Below are positions 44,964 through 54,783 of a DNA stretch of 64,000 nt, in pieces. Each line of letters starts with the position of its first letter. Within the stretch, counting starts at the first letter, position 1. The DNA comes from Hwangdonia lutea (GTDB lineage Bacteria > Bacteroidota > Bacteroidia > Flavobacteriales > Flavobacteriaceae). Both the position numbers and the translations under genes were made by a program. The stretch covers positions 620,001 to 684,000 of the forward strand of contig NZ_CP136521.1 in NCBI RefSeq assembly GCF_032814565.1, written 5' to 3'. The notes beneath the pieces were generated by a model. That model had not been told where the DNA came from, made no database searches, and saw nothing but the letters and a program-made list of their open reading frames with translations.

Positions 44964-46007
44964 TTAATTGGTAAAACGTTTAATATCAACTTCATTTTCT
45001 AAAGGCACATCGTTTTCAATAAATTGGTACAGCTGCTGCGCCACATAAGGGCCAATCATAACGCCTCGTGTGCCCAACCCGTTTAAAACATACATATTTT
45101 TATAGGTGGCATGTTGGCCAACCAAGGGGCGTCTGTCTTTTACGGTCGGCCGTATTCCCGCCACTTGATTAACCACTTTAAACGGGCACCTAATTAACTT
45201 TTTAAGCTTGCTTAAAAGGGCATCTTTGGCTTTATCAGTCGTTTTATTTGTGGTATCGTCCCAGTCGTAGGTGGCACCAACAATATATAAATCATTATGC
45301 AACGGAATTAAAAACACACCAGATTTAAGCACGAAATCTATCTTTAAATCTGTTGCTTCGATTATTAAAAGTTCACCTTTTGTTGGCACCAAGGGTAAAG
45401 TATTAAAAAACGGATTTTTAACAACCCCAAAACCTTCAGCAAACACCATATGTTTTGCTTTAATGTTTTGATATGTTACACCATTTTCAATAATTTCAAT
45501 AGCCTCATAATTAAAAGTGTCTTCAAAAAATAGTTGCTCTTTTAAAAGTTCGTTTTTATAAGCATCTATTAAACATTTTACGTCAATTCTACCCGTTTGC
45601 AACACTTCGCCAAAACCAAAAGGCGCCTCAATGGCGTTATTTTCATTTTTAATAATATTTGTTGAAAGGTACTCAGCCAACAGGGGTTTATCAGTTGCTG
45701 AAAACCAATCGTTCTGTTCCTCCAGCGATGCAAATTTTCGATACACCGGAATTTTATAATCCAATTTTATGTTGAGTGTTTGCTCCAATTTGGCGTACAT
45801 GGGCAATGCCATATGTAATTGCGCTTTGCTTTTCCAAACCGATGTGAATCGTTTTAACACAATGGGATTGTACAGACCGCCCGCAACTACAGATGATTGC
45901 TGCGATTTATCATCAAAAACCACGAATGTTTTGTTATTGGCCTTTAACTGTTCGCAAAAACTAATACCTGCTAATCCGATGCCGACTATAATGTAATCTA
46001 CTTGCAT
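44964..46007 (-). CDS. FAD-dependent oxidoreductase (DAO superfamily)
   Basis: About 347 residues from the chosen start MQVDYIIVGIGLAGISF. An upstream ATG at 46046 adds 13 residues in front of the Rossmann fold and is less likely. The FAD-binding motif GIGLAG is N-terminal, and the C-terminal block LNGLGTRGVMIGPYVAQQL is typical of DAO/MnmC-C-like oxidases. Its amine substrate is not evident. It is encoded downstream of the gldN terminator on the same strand, as a separate unit. Confidence 0.85.
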   Translation of the reverse strand: MQVDYIIVGIGLAGISFCEQLKANNKTFVVFDDKSQQSSVVAGGLYNPIVLKRFTSVWKSKAQLHMALPMYAKLEQTLNIKLDYKIPVYRKFASLEEQNDWFSATDKPLLAEYLSTNIIKNENNAIEAPFGFGEVLQTGRIDVKCLIDAYKNELLKEQLFFEDTFNYEAIEIIENGVTYQNIKAKHMVFAEGFGVVKNPFFNTLPLVPTKGELLIIEATDLKIDFVLKSGVFLIPLHNDLYIVGATYDWDDTTNKTTDKAKDALLSKLKKLIRCPFKVVNQVAGIRPTVKDRRPLVGQHATYKNMYVLNGLGTRGVMIGPYVAQQLYQFIENDVPLENEVDIKRFTN

Positions 46008-46063
46008 AAGTTGCGAAGATACCATTTTGAGGGTTAAACTTTTCAATTATTTATTTAGGTTTC

Positions 46064-46090
46064 GACTGCGCTCAACCTGACACATGAGTG
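46064..46090. repeat. GTCA-type repeat behind the gld operon
   Basis: On the minus strand this reads TGTCAGGTTGAGCGCAGTCG followed by AAACC. It is one member of the dispersed family that also appears at 62411-62437 as TGTCACACTGAGCCTAGTCG. Confidence 0.55.
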
Positions 46091-46104
46091 TTTTTTTTGT
46101 ACAA

Positions 46105-46134
46105 AAAAAGACTGCTTAAATAAGCAGTCTTTTT
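46105..46134. terminator. Terminator of the gldKLMN operon
   Basis: Inverted repeat AAAAAGACTGCTTA / TAAGCAGTCTTTTT, up to 14 bp per arm, with T tracts in both directions. It lies 23 bp behind the gldN stop codon. Confidence 0.88.
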
Positions 46135-46156
46135 ACAATATTCTGTTTTGTGCGAC

Positions 46157-47047
46157 TTAATAGGTCCACATATCCAATTCGAAATCTCGAATTTTATCTT
46201 TGATACGTTCAGATTCCAACAGTTGCATTAATGCATTATCAGATACATATTCGCTAATTGTTCTATCGCCTTGTACATTTTCTTCTTTATATATATATCC
46301 GTGAAAACGTCTCGAATTCAATATATGATCGAAAGAAAAAGGGATGGAGCTGTTCTCGTTATTAAACGATTTTGCTTCGTGAAGCACCTCTCTGGCATCT
46401 GGGAAAAACACCCAAAATAGAGGTACTAAATCTGGCTCGTCCGTATCAATAAAATTCACATCGGGTGCCACTGGTGCAATGCCTAATAAACGGTATTTCA
46501 TTTCCGATTGACGCTTATCAAAATACCAAAGGCCTTTAATATGATATTCTTTAATATCAGCAGCCGTAATATCACGTCTGTTAATATACTCCGGAGACAA
46601 CTCTTCACCGGCATTTAATTGCTCGATACCCAATTCGGTTGTATCAATCATGGTTAAGGCCGCTTCAATATCTTTTAAAGTCCGCTTAGTTGTAAAGTAC
46701 GAATCATCATAAATGTTTTTTATTTTTCCGTCTTTTACGCTTTTCATAAGCACATCGTACAACGAACGTCTGTTTTTACCGATATTATTAGTATCGATAG
46801 GATAGTACAACGGAAAATTAGAACGCTCATCCAAAACAATCTTTTCCCAAACCATTTTAGCGAAAAGAACGTCTCTATCGTCAACGTAGCCATATTCCAA
46901 AGGTTTATCGTTATCGACTGCTTTTTGGGCCTCTGTTCGCACCCCAATTTCCTCAGGGCTTTTGGCGTTTAGTATATTAGCTTGTGCCATTACACCAGAC
47001 ACTGTAAAAACAGTTGTTACGGTTAATAAAAAACTTTTTAAGTTCAT
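46157..47047 (-). CDS. gldN: Gliding motility / type IX secretion protein GldN
   Basis: 296 residues with a cleavable signal peptide (1-21, ending VMAQA). GldN (PorN in Porphyromonas) is a periplasmic ring component of the type IX secretion system, working with GldK at the outer membrane. The body contains YGYVDDRDVLFAKMVWEKIVLDERSNFPLYYP, typical of the family, and ends DFELDMWTY. It is last gene of gldKLMN, 71 bp behind gldM, and is followed by a strong terminator. Confidence 0.95.
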   Translation of the reverse strand: MNLKSFLLTVTTVFTVSGVMAQANILNAKSPEEIGVRTEAQKAVDNDKPLEYGYVDDRDVLFAKMVWEKIVLDERSNFPLYYPIDTNNIGKNRRSLYDVLMKSVKDGKIKNIYDDSYFTTKRTLKDIEAALTMIDTTELGIEQLNAGEELSPEYINRRDITAADIKEYHIKGLWYFDKRQSEMKYRLLGIAPVAPDVNFIDTDEPDLVPLFWVFFPDAREVLHEAKSFNNENSSIPFSFDHILNSRRFHGYIYKEENVQGDRTISEYVSDNALMQLLESERIKDKIRDFELDMWTY

Positions 47048-47118
47048 CTTAATTTCTATTTTACAATTTAATTATTAGAGATAATCTTTCTTTTAAAGAT
47101 TATCTCTAATGGTTTTAT

Positions 47119-48681
47119 CTAGTTTGTAAGCTCAACAAATACTGGCGATACTTTTTTAAGGATCACGCTAACACCACTGGCTTTAGCTTCAATATCGAAT
47201 ATTTGAACTCCAGAACCACGTTTAGCTTTACGTAAAGCACCTTTGGCTCTACTATCTAACTTGTTTCCGTTAACATTTATTGTGGGTTGCCCAGGAACTT
47301 TAAATTTAAATCCTGTAACACGTAATGGTAATTCGAAATCGAAATCGTCAAATTTAGCACCAATAGTAGATATTTCAAGGCTGTTACGTTGCATTTTCAA
47401 TGCCCCATCTTCACCTCTTACCGTACCTGTTGGTTTTGGTAAATCCTTAATTCTGAATTTTGCGTTATCGCTTACTCTACCACCGTCTGGCAAAGTACCA
47501 GTTACGTTAATAGTAACTTCTCTTCCTTTAATTCTTGTCGCATCCATAACATAGCTACTTCCAGATTTTCTTGATAAACCTTGAGCACTTGCAGATACTT
47601 TATTATCAGGAATACCAGCAAATGAAATAGTCATTGGGTTTTTTACACCTCTATAAACCACGTTCATTTTATCAGCTGAAATAGTTGCTGCATTTGGTTT
47701 TGCAACGGTTGCGAATGATGAATTTACAGGCACTTCAATTTCTTCACCATCTTGGTCGAAAATTAATTTACCCTCAATTTTATGTTCGCCAACACCGCCG
47801 GTTCCTATTTTTAATTTCACTTTACCATCTTCAATAGTATATTGATTTTCAGATAGCGGTCTGCCGTCTAAAGTCAATTCTACTCTACTAGGTTTTGTAG
47901 AAGCATCTTTACGTCCTAACACAATTTGTCCGTCAAACTGCTCACCGTTAAAGTAAGCTGACTTTGAAGTCTCCATTAATGTGGTGTAGTTGGTCATTGA
48001 TACCTCACTGGAAAGTGTACCTTGCAACATGTTGCTTAAAACTTCAGATTCAGTTGTTTTTACATCCGCTTGAAGCTGTGTCATTTTAGTTAACGATGCT
48101 ACCAAAGGAAAGCCTTTGTAGTGGTAATCCAACCAATCTACCTTTATGCCATCTCTATTGATTTCTTGATCGGTATTGAATTTCTCCTTAACGTCTTTAA
48201 TAACGTTTTCCATTCCTTTCTTACCTTCCAATAAAGATACCACGCCTTCTCTAAAAGTATTGATTTGGCTTAAAAACTCTTGACCTTCTGGTTTTATTTT
48301 ATCGCCTTTAAAGAAATTTTGGTCAAGGTAATCGCCTTTGTCCATTATTTCGTAATCGGTAGGATCATCAACAGTGGCTTGCATTTTGCCTTTTAGCTCT
48401 GCTAAATAACTATCGAAATCCGTAGCCAACTTATGCAATTTCTCTGCATCGGCTTTTAAAGGCTCGTATTTTTCAGGCTGCTCCTCTGCTTTGAGTTTTA
48501 AACTTGCTACAAAATTATTGTTACGAGCCTCGGCGGCTTCGTTTGACTCTACAAGTCTTTCGTTCATTAATCCGAAGGCTGAAAGCACTTCTTTCGACAT
48601 ATTTAAAGCTAGCATTGCTATAAATATTAAATACATCAGATTAATCATTTTCTGTCGTGGTGATAAATTTCCTCCTGCCAT
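47119..48681 (-). CDS. gldM: Gliding motility / type IX secretion motor protein GldM
   Basis: 520 residues. The start MAGGNLSPRQKMINLMYLIFIAMLALNMSKEVL contains the single N-terminal membrane helix that inserts into the GldL pore. The rest is a long periplasmic stalk of helical and Ig-like domains. Together with GldL it forms the proton-driven rotary motor powering secretion and gliding. It lies 46 bp behind gldL and 71 bp before gldN. Full length for the family. Confidence 0.97.
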   Translation of the reverse strand: MAGGNLSPRQKMINLMYLIFIAMLALNMSKEVLSAFGLMNERLVESNEAAEARNNNFVASLKLKAEEQPEKYEPLKADAEKLHKLATDFDSYLAELKGKMQATVDDPTDYEIMDKGDYLDQNFFKGDKIKPEGQEFLSQINTFREGVVSLLEGKKGMENVIKDVKEKFNTDQEINRDGIKVDWLDYHYKGFPLVASLTKMTQLQADVKTTESEVLSNMLQGTLSSEVSMTNYTTLMETSKSAYFNGEQFDGQIVLGRKDASTKPSRVELTLDGRPLSENQYTIEDGKVKLKIGTGGVGEHKIEGKLIFDQDGEEIEVPVNSSFATVAKPNAATISADKMNVVYRGVKNPMTISFAGIPDNKVSASAQGLSRKSGSSYVMDATRIKGREVTINVTGTLPDGGRVSDNAKFRIKDLPKPTGTVRGEDGALKMQRNSLEISTIGAKFDDFDFELPLRVTGFKFKVPGQPTINVNGNKLDSRAKGALRKAKRGSGVQIFDIEAKASGVSVILKKVSPVFVELTN

Positions 48682-48727
48682 GTCTAATTAGGTTTTTGGT
48701 TAATTATTAATTGGGTTAACCCCCTAA

Positions 48728-49363
48728 TTAGTTTTTGTTCATTGCAGTTAACATACCACCGTACACGCCGTTTAACGACGATAAATTTGACGCTAAAGAT
48801 TGCATTTGCTCTTTTAATTTAGCAGCATTTTCTACAGACTCTTCGTTAATGGCTGCTTGTTTATTGATGCTTTCCAACTGTACTTTATACAGGCTGTTTA
48901 AAGACTCCATCTGTGCAGCAGCAAGGGTTAGCTCTTCACCGTACTTTTTAGAAGCTTCAACCGACTCTACCGTAGAAGATATGTTTTTTGCGGCACCTTC
49001 AAAGTTTTTAATGCTGTCGCCTAAACTAGCCATTAGTTCGCCATCAATTTTGGCATCTTTTAAAAGCTCGTCTAATTTCTTAGATAAAAGTCCCTGTGGG
49101 TTTTCTTTTTCTTTTTTATCAGCCTGTCCTCCAGCTAATTCTGGATACACTAAAGACCAATCTAAATCTTCGTCTACTGGTTCGAATGCCGATATTGCAA
49201 AAATAATTGCTTCGGTTACAAGACCCAAGGTTAACATTACGTTACCTGTTAAAGGACCTATTTCAAAGTGAATAATTTTGAACAGGGCGCCAACAATTAC
49301 AATTGATGCTCCTAATCCGTAAGCCATATTCATAAATCTTTTACTTGCTTTTGACTGTGCCAT
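48728..49363 (-). CDS. gldL: Gliding motility / type IX secretion motor protein GldL
   Basis: 211 residues with two membrane helices (about 11-30 and 36-58; MAYGLGASIVIVGALFKIIHFE, VMLTLGLVTEAIIFAISAFEP) and a long helical cytoplasmic tail. The conserved Glu in TEAIIFAIS probably takes part in proton flow. It forms a pentamer around the GldM dimer. It lies between gldK and gldM in the usual order. Confidence 0.96.
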   Translation of the reverse strand: MAQSKASKRFMNMAYGLGASIVIVGALFKIIHFEIGPLTGNVMLTLGLVTEAIIFAISAFEPVDEDLDWSLVYPELAGGQADKKEKENPQGLLSKKLDELLKDAKIDGELMASLGDSIKNFEGAAKNISSTVESVEASKKYGEELTLAAAQMESLNSLYKVQLESINKQAAINEESVENAAKLKEQMQSLASNLSSLNGVYGGMLTAMNKN

Positions 49364-49456
49364 AATTTTTCGGTTTTAAATTTTAAGTAGTAATACTTAA
49401 GTAGGTTAATTAATAGTTATTATTATTGATTTGATTTAATTAAATTTTAATTAAGG

Positions 49457-50815
49457 TTACTGACCAGTTACTTGTGTCCCCATGTAATCTTGTACGGTTC
49501 TGAAACCTATATAACTTCTTGCAGAATCTGCATATTCGTAATCTCTTGTACTTACTTGTAAAAAGTATGCCACATCTTTCCAAGAACCACCTCTAACAAC
49601 TTTACGTTGATTGTTGTTATCGTTTACACTTGGATTAATTGTTGACGTGTATTCGTATGAGTTTGGATCGTAAGATGCATTTACCCATTCTGAAACATTA
49701 CCGGCCATATTGTATAAGTTATAATCGTTAGGCTCGTAAGATTTAGCTTCTACGGTGTACAATGCTTGATCTGCTGCATAATCGCCACGAACAGGTTTAA
49801 AGTTTGCCAGAAAACAACCTCGGTCGCTTTTTGTGTAAGGCCCGCCCCAAGGGTATGTTGCCGCTTGCAGACCACCTCTGGCGGCGTACTCCCATTCTGC
49901 TTCAGATGGTAATCTGAATCTATTTACAAAGGCTGCTCCTTTAGATTTCTGATAAGCGTTTTTGTTAATGGTTCTCCACTCACAAAAGGCTTTGGCTTGT
50001 TTCCAAGTTATCCCCACAACTGGATACTCGCTATAAGCATCGTGCCAAAAATAATCGTTATGCATGGGCTCGTTATACGAATAAGCAAAATCTCTAATCC
50101 ATACTGTGGTGTCTGGATAAATAGGTAATGCTTCTTTCTTAATTACTTCACTACGTTTAACACCTCTGTTACGTGCAGCTTCTTGAATATCCATATAACT
50201 ATATTGGAACTTAAACCTTTTAACATCCCAGGTACGCTGACCATTATATGATTCCTCCAATGGCAAATACATGGTATCCATAACCTCTGTATAATACTCA
50301 TCTGGATATTCGGCCGTATCAAAAATTAAATCGACATCGTGGTTTATTTTTCTTCCCTCGTAACCTGTTGGTCCTAAACCAGTATAGTTTTCGAACATGT
50401 ATTTTTCGTAAACCGACATGTTTGCCGTATCGGCATCTTTAAAAGCATATTCTCCAATTCCTCCATCTTCTGGAATTTTTCCAACCTCATCGGCTAAAAC
50501 AGCAAGCTTCATTCTTACTATAGAATCTCTCACCCAATTTACAAATTGGCGGTACTCGCTATTAGTGATTTCGGTAGCGTCCATATATAGCGCTCTAACA
50601 GTCACTGTTTTTGCGGGAGCATCATGTATGCCGGCAAGATCGTCGTCGGCTTTACCCATTATAAATGCGCCACCAGGAACAAGTTCCATTCCATACGGCT
50701 TTTCTGGGTGCCATTTTTTACCTTTAACACCTACTAATTCACCTCTATCTTTAGAGCCACAACTAGCTAGTAATGTTAATACTGCGGTTAATAAAATAAA
50801 CTTCTTCATATCCAT
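49457..50815 (-). CDS. gldK: Gliding motility / type IX secretion lipoprotein GldK
   Basis: 452 residues. The N-terminus MDMKKFILLTAVLTLLASCGS is a lipoprotein signal with lipobox Cys19. The body is an FGE/SUMF1-like fold: PGGAFIMG, VVGITWKQAKAFCEW, RLPSEAEWEYAARGG, YNMAGNVSEWV and VVRGGSWKD. GldK (PorK) forms rings with GldN under the outer membrane. It is first gene of the operon. Upstream is a 157-bp gap with a tandem 19-bp repeat. Confidence 0.96.
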   Translation of the reverse strand: MDMKKFILLTAVLTLLASCGSKDRGELVGVKGKKWHPEKPYGMELVPGGAFIMGKADDDLAGIHDAPAKTVTVRALYMDATEITNSEYRQFVNWVRDSIVRMKLAVLADEVGKIPEDGGIGEYAFKDADTANMSVYEKYMFENYTGLGPTGYEGRKINHDVDLIFDTAEYPDEYYTEVMDTMYLPLEESYNGQRTWDVKRFKFQYSYMDIQEAARNRGVKRSEVIKKEALPIYPDTTVWIRDFAYSYNEPMHNDYFWHDAYSEYPVVGITWKQAKAFCEWRTINKNAYQKSKGAAFVNRFRLPSEAEWEYAARGGLQAATYPWGGPYTKSDRGCFLANFKPVRGDYAADQALYTVEAKSYEPNDYNLYNMAGNVSEWVNASYDPNSYEYTSTINPSVNDNNNQRKVVRGGSWKDVAYFLQVSTRDYEYADSARSYIGFRTVQDYMGTQVTGQ

Positions 50816-50900
50816 AGAAAACTCGAGGTTAATTATTTAAGCTTCATATTCGAGAGCGTAAACATATTTATATATTTTTTAAAAAACAACTTTTTTTACA

Positions 50901-50940
50901 AAAAAATTACATTTCATCGTGAAAAAATTACATTTCACCG
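50901..50940. repeat. Tandem operator-like repeat upstream of gldK
   Basis: Two copies of AAAAAATTACATTTCAYCG (50901-50919 and 50922-50940) with a centre-to-centre distance of 21 bp, that is, two helical turns. They lie about 85-125 bp upstream of gldK. They may bind a regulator in tandem; on the minus strand a weak -7-like TATGTTTA follows at about 50863-50870. Confidence 0.5.
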
Positions 50941-50972
50941 ACAAAATAGACGGTTTGACCATACTTTGTCTT

Positions 50973-52139
50973 TTAGATACAATTCTTTTGAAATGCTTTA
51001 TACCACCGTTCTGGCACCTTATTTTTGCAGGCATCCAAATAATCTTGATGCATGCAAGGTAATAACGTATGCCTTTTTAATTTATTATTGACTTCTGATA
51101 AAAAAGGAATCTCAATCCACCACCGGCCTGTTTTTACACTCTTGTAAAACACCAGTTCTTGCTCATCGACCAAAGCAATGAATTTTTGATAGCTTTTTTC
51201 ATCTGAGAAATCATCATCTTTCACTCTAAAATTAACACCTTCGATAAAGTACCAAATCATTTGGGCAATTAGGAGTGATGTAATTTCGTCGTCTTTTGAT
51301 GGTTTATATTCATAAATTCCGAACGACGACACCTTATTACTTATACCTGCATAACGTGCAATGGCACAAATTTCTTTACCATCTAAACCGTTGGGTGAAA
51401 ATTTTTGGTTGATGCTAAGCTCTGACGCTTTTACGGCGCTTAAATCGATACTTACAATATTGGCATCGCGCAGTACCGGCTCGACAATGGTTATATCGTT
51501 TGACACTTGACCCAATCTATACGATTCAAAATAAAGCTTATCCATCAAATCGATTTCTTCCTGCGAATTAAAATAGGTTTGGTAGCCTATGGTGGCATAA
51601 TTAAACAGGTTGTAGGGTTCGTCTAAAATAATCTTCCCAACAAAACTGTTGTTTTTTATGGGTTTTGCCGAATCGCCTAAATTAAATTTGCTATCTACAT
51701 TTACCACGTTAACCATGGGTATTAAGGCATCGTAAGCCCTATAATTGGCATAGGTTAAATCTTGAGAGCCACCCAAAATAAGCGGGATTATTTTCCTTTT
51801 AACCAATATGGTAATGGCTTCTTTTAATGCAAAATAAGTATCTTCAACACTTTCGCCCTTGTCTATATTACCTAAATCGGCAACAGTAGTACTCCAACTT
51901 CCGGGAAAAAGGGCATACAGCGATTTTCTGATTTCGTTAAGTTGAAATTCTTCGCCAATATAATTTACGTCGTTTCTATTTTCTAAAACACCGAGGATCG
52001 CAATATTAACACCATCTAAATCTGGGATACCATTTTGAGCAGAATGAATTCGTATTTTCCGTCCCAACGCCTGCGATGAGAGTAACTCGTTATGCGCTAC
52101 AACCAAATCTGAAACAGGTGCAAGAAAATTAAAGTTCAT
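50973..52139 (-). CDS. Arginase/formiminoglutamase-fold protein with degenerate metal site
   Basis: 388 residues with the ureohydrolase fold recognisable from IPLILGGSQDLTYANYRAY, VNVVNVDSKFNLGD and ANIVSIDLSAVKASE. In active arginases these blocks read GGDHS, DAHxD and SxDxDxxDP. Here the metal-binding His and several Asp residues are replaced (GGSQD, DSKFN, IDLSAVK), so binuclear manganese catalysis is doubtful. Annotation as formimidoylglutamase should be read as fold only. It lies between topA (4-bp gap) and gldK on the same strand. Neighbourhood with gldK suggests a link to gliding/T9SS, but this is inference. Confidence 0.82.
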   Translation of the reverse strand: MNFNFLAPVSDLVVAHNELLSSQALGRKIRIHSAQNGIPDLDGVNIAILGVLENRNDVNYIGEEFQLNEIRKSLYALFPGSWSTTVADLGNIDKGESVEDTYFALKEAITILVKRKIIPLILGGSQDLTYANYRAYDALIPMVNVVNVDSKFNLGDSAKPIKNNSFVGKIILDEPYNLFNYATIGYQTYFNSQEEIDLMDKLYFESYRLGQVSNDITIVEPVLRDANIVSIDLSAVKASELSINQKFSPNGLDGKEICAIARYAGISNKVSSFGIYEYKPSKDDEITSLLIAQMIWYFIEGVNFRVKDDDFSDEKSYQKFIALVDEQELVFYKSVKTGRWWIEIPFLSEVNNKLKRHTLLPCMHQDYLDACKNKVPERWYKAFQKNCI

Positions 52140-52142
52140 AAA

Positions 52143-54647
52143 TTATTTCTTTTTAGCTGTTGTTTTTTTCTTGGTCGTTTTCTTTTTGGCTGTTTTCTTT
52201 TTGGGTGCTTTAGCTTCAATTAAAGCCTTGGCCTCTTCCAATGTCATGTCTGACACATCAACGGTTTTTGCCAATTCTACTTTTACCTTTCCTTTTACAA
52301 CATTGTGCCTTCCCCAACGTGCTTTTTCAACACGAATGCCTTCATCTTCCCAATTATGAATGACTTTATCGATTTCTTTTTGAATTTTTGTTTCAATCAA
52401 TTCAACAATATCTTCATCAGATAAATTATCCCAATCGTATTTTTTGTTTACGTTAATAAACATATTGTTCCATTTTATAAATGGCCCAAAACGCCCTTTA
52501 CCTTTTTGCACCGGTAAATCCTTATACATATATATAGGAGCATCGGCTTTTTGTTTTTCTTTAATTAAAACAATGGCATCGTCTAGCTCTACGCTTAGCG
52601 GGTCGGTGCCTTTTGGCAACGATACAAATACGCTGCCGTGCTTAACGTAAGGCCCATAACGCCCGTTGTTAACTTGAACATCTTCACCTTCAAAAGTTCC
52701 TAAATCTTTTGGAAGCTTGAACAAATCCATGGCTTCATCGTAGGTAATGGTATTTAATTGTTGATCTGGGCTTAAGCTTGCAAATTGTGGCTTTTCGTCG
52801 TCATCAACCGTACCTATTTGCACCATAGGCCCAAACTTGCCCAATCGTACACTAACTTGCTTACCCGTTTTGGGGTCTTTACCTAAAACACGTTCACCAG
52901 ATTCTCTTTCGGCATTTTCTTTTACATCTTCAACCTGCGGATGAAAATCTTTATAAAACGATTTCATCATTTTAGTCCAATCCTCTTTACCATCGGCAAT
53001 ATCATCAAAATCGGCTTCCACTTTTGCCGTGAAATTGTAATCTAAAATCTGCTCAAAATGATTGACTAAAAAATCGGTTACAATCATTCCTATATCAGTC
53101 GGAACGAGTTTTCCTTTATCTGAACCCACTTTTTCGGTAAGTGTTTTATCTTTTATTTGTCCGCTTTTAAGAGTGAGTTGTGCATAGTTTCGTTCTTCAC
53201 CTTCAACCGTTCCTTTCTCAACGTAATTTCTGTTTTGAATGGTTGAAATGGTTGGCGCATAAGTAGACGGACGACCAATACCCAATTCTTCTAATTTCTT
53301 TACTAAAGAAGCTTCGGTGTATCTTGCTGGCGGACGCGTATAACGCTGGGTTGCTGTAATGTAATTATTAAGCAGAGTCTCGTTGGTTTTCATGGCCGGT
53401 AACATACCATCTTGCTCAACATCTTCATCATCGGTACCTTCCAAATACACTTTTAAAAAACCATCAAAAGTGATGACTTCGCCGTTTGCTGTAAAGGTTT
53501 CTTTATGTGTTGATGCACTGATTTTAACATTGGTTCGCTCCAATTCTGCTTCACTCATTTGCGAGGCAATTGAACGTTTCCAAATTAAATCGTATAACCG
53601 TGCTTGGTCATAATCGATATCAACCGAATGTGTTGCAAAATTTGTTGGACGAATAGCTTCGTGAGCCTCTTGTGCGCCTTTTGCTTTGCCTTTATAATTT
53701 CTTGGTTTACTGTATTTGTTGCCAAACGCCGCCTTAATTTCGGCCTCTGCACCTTTTCTGGCTTCGTCGGATAAATTAACGCTGTCGGTTCTCATATAAG
53801 TAATTAAACCGGCTTCGTACAGGCGCTGTGCCATCGTCATGGTTTTACTTACTGAAAAATAAAGTTTACGCGATGCTTCTTGTTGTAATGTTGATGTAGT
53901 AAACGGTGCTGCAGGTGATTTTTTAGCTGGCTTTTTTTGTAAATCGGCTACTTTAAAATCGGCTGAAGCATTTTGTTCTAAAAACTTTTGGGCTTCTTCT
54001 TTGGTTGAAAAATTCTTAGGTAGTTTGGCTTTGAAAGTTTGGCCGTCTTCGTTTGAAAACTCCGCATCAATCCTGTAGGAAGCCACCGGTTTAAACCCCT
54101 GAATTTCACGCTCCTTTTCTACAATTAATCGCACTGAAACGGATTGTACACGACCTGCCGACAAACCGCCTTTTACTTTACGCCAAAGCACTGGAGAGAG
54201 TTCGTAGCCCACAATTCTGTCTAACACGCGGCGTGCTTGCTGCGCATCAACCAAATCGTAATCGATACCTCGTGGATTATCAATGGCACGTTGAATGGCC
54301 GTTTTAGTTATTTCGTGAAAAACAATACGTTTGGTTTTTTCTTTATCCAGCTTTAAAGCTTCGGCTAAATGCCATGCAATGGCCTCACCCTCGCGATCTT
54401 CATCACTTGCCAACCAAACCATTTCTGCTTTTTTAGCTAAGTCTTTCAACTTTTTTACAACTGCTTTTTTATCTTTGGAAACTTCGTATTTTGGTTTAAA
54501 ATCACCATCAACATTAACGCCCAATTCCTTTGAAGGTAAATCGGCGATATGCCCAAAGCTCGACTCCACTTTAAAATCTTTTCCTAAAAATTTTTCAATG
54601 GTTTTCGCTTTTGCTGGTGACTCAACAATTACTAAATTCTTCGCCAT
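52143..54647 (-). CDS. topA: DNA topoisomerase I
   Basis: Type IA topoisomerase of 834 residues that relaxes negative supercoils. TOPRIM domain at the N-terminus: NLVIVESPAKAKTIEKFLG and WLASDEDREGEAIAWHL. The nucleophile Tyr lies in GLITYMRTDSVNLS. Instead of many zinc fingers, the C-terminus has repeat domains (RYGPYVKHGSVFVSLP, RFGPFIKWNNMFINV) and a Lys-rich tail of KKT repeats, common in Bacteroidota. Downstream is the degenerate arginase-like gene, 3 bp away. Confidence 0.97.
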   Translation of the reverse strand: MAKNLVIVESPAKAKTIEKFLGKDFKVESSFGHIADLPSKELGVNVDGDFKPKYEVSKDKKAVVKKLKDLAKKAEMVWLASDEDREGEAIAWHLAEALKLDKEKTKRIVFHEITKTAIQRAIDNPRGIDYDLVDAQQARRVLDRIVGYELSPVLWRKVKGGLSAGRVQSVSVRLIVEKEREIQGFKPVASYRIDAEFSNEDGQTFKAKLPKNFSTKEEAQKFLEQNASADFKVADLQKKPAKKSPAAPFTTSTLQQEASRKLYFSVSKTMTMAQRLYEAGLITYMRTDSVNLSDEARKGAEAEIKAAFGNKYSKPRNYKGKAKGAQEAHEAIRPTNFATHSVDIDYDQARLYDLIWKRSIASQMSEAELERTNVKISASTHKETFTANGEVITFDGFLKVYLEGTDDEDVEQDGMLPAMKTNETLLNNYITATQRYTRPPARYTEASLVKKLEELGIGRPSTYAPTISTIQNRNYVEKGTVEGEERNYAQLTLKSGQIKDKTLTEKVGSDKGKLVPTDIGMIVTDFLVNHFEQILDYNFTAKVEADFDDIADGKEDWTKMMKSFYKDFHPQVEDVKENAERESGERVLGKDPKTGKQVSVRLGKFGPMVQIGTVDDDEKPQFASLSPDQQLNTITYDEAMDLFKLPKDLGTFEGEDVQVNNGRYGPYVKHGSVFVSLPKGTDPLSVELDDAIVLIKEKQKADAPIYMYKDLPVQKGKGRFGPFIKWNNMFINVNKKYDWDNLSDEDIVELIETKIQKEIDKVIHNWEDEGIRVEKARWGRHNVVKGKVKVELAKTVDVSDMTLEEAKALIEAKAPKKKTAKKKTTKKKTTAKKK

Positions 54648-54731
54648 ACTTGATTTTTTGAAGCTACAAATGTATATGAAAAAAAGTTTATCTATAACTT
54701 TTTATGGATAATCTGTGAATTAATTCATAAA

Positions 54732-54767
54732 AAAAGCCTGTATTTTTATGCATAAACACAGGCTTTT
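54732..54767. terminator. Terminator between the membrane-protein pair and topA
   Basis: Perfect 10-bp stem AAAAGCCTGT / ACAGGCTTTT with a 16-nt loop, flanked by A and T runs. It lies 16 bp behind the stop codon of the gene at 54784. Confidence 0.8.
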
Positions 54768-54783
54768 ACAATGATTTTAAAAT

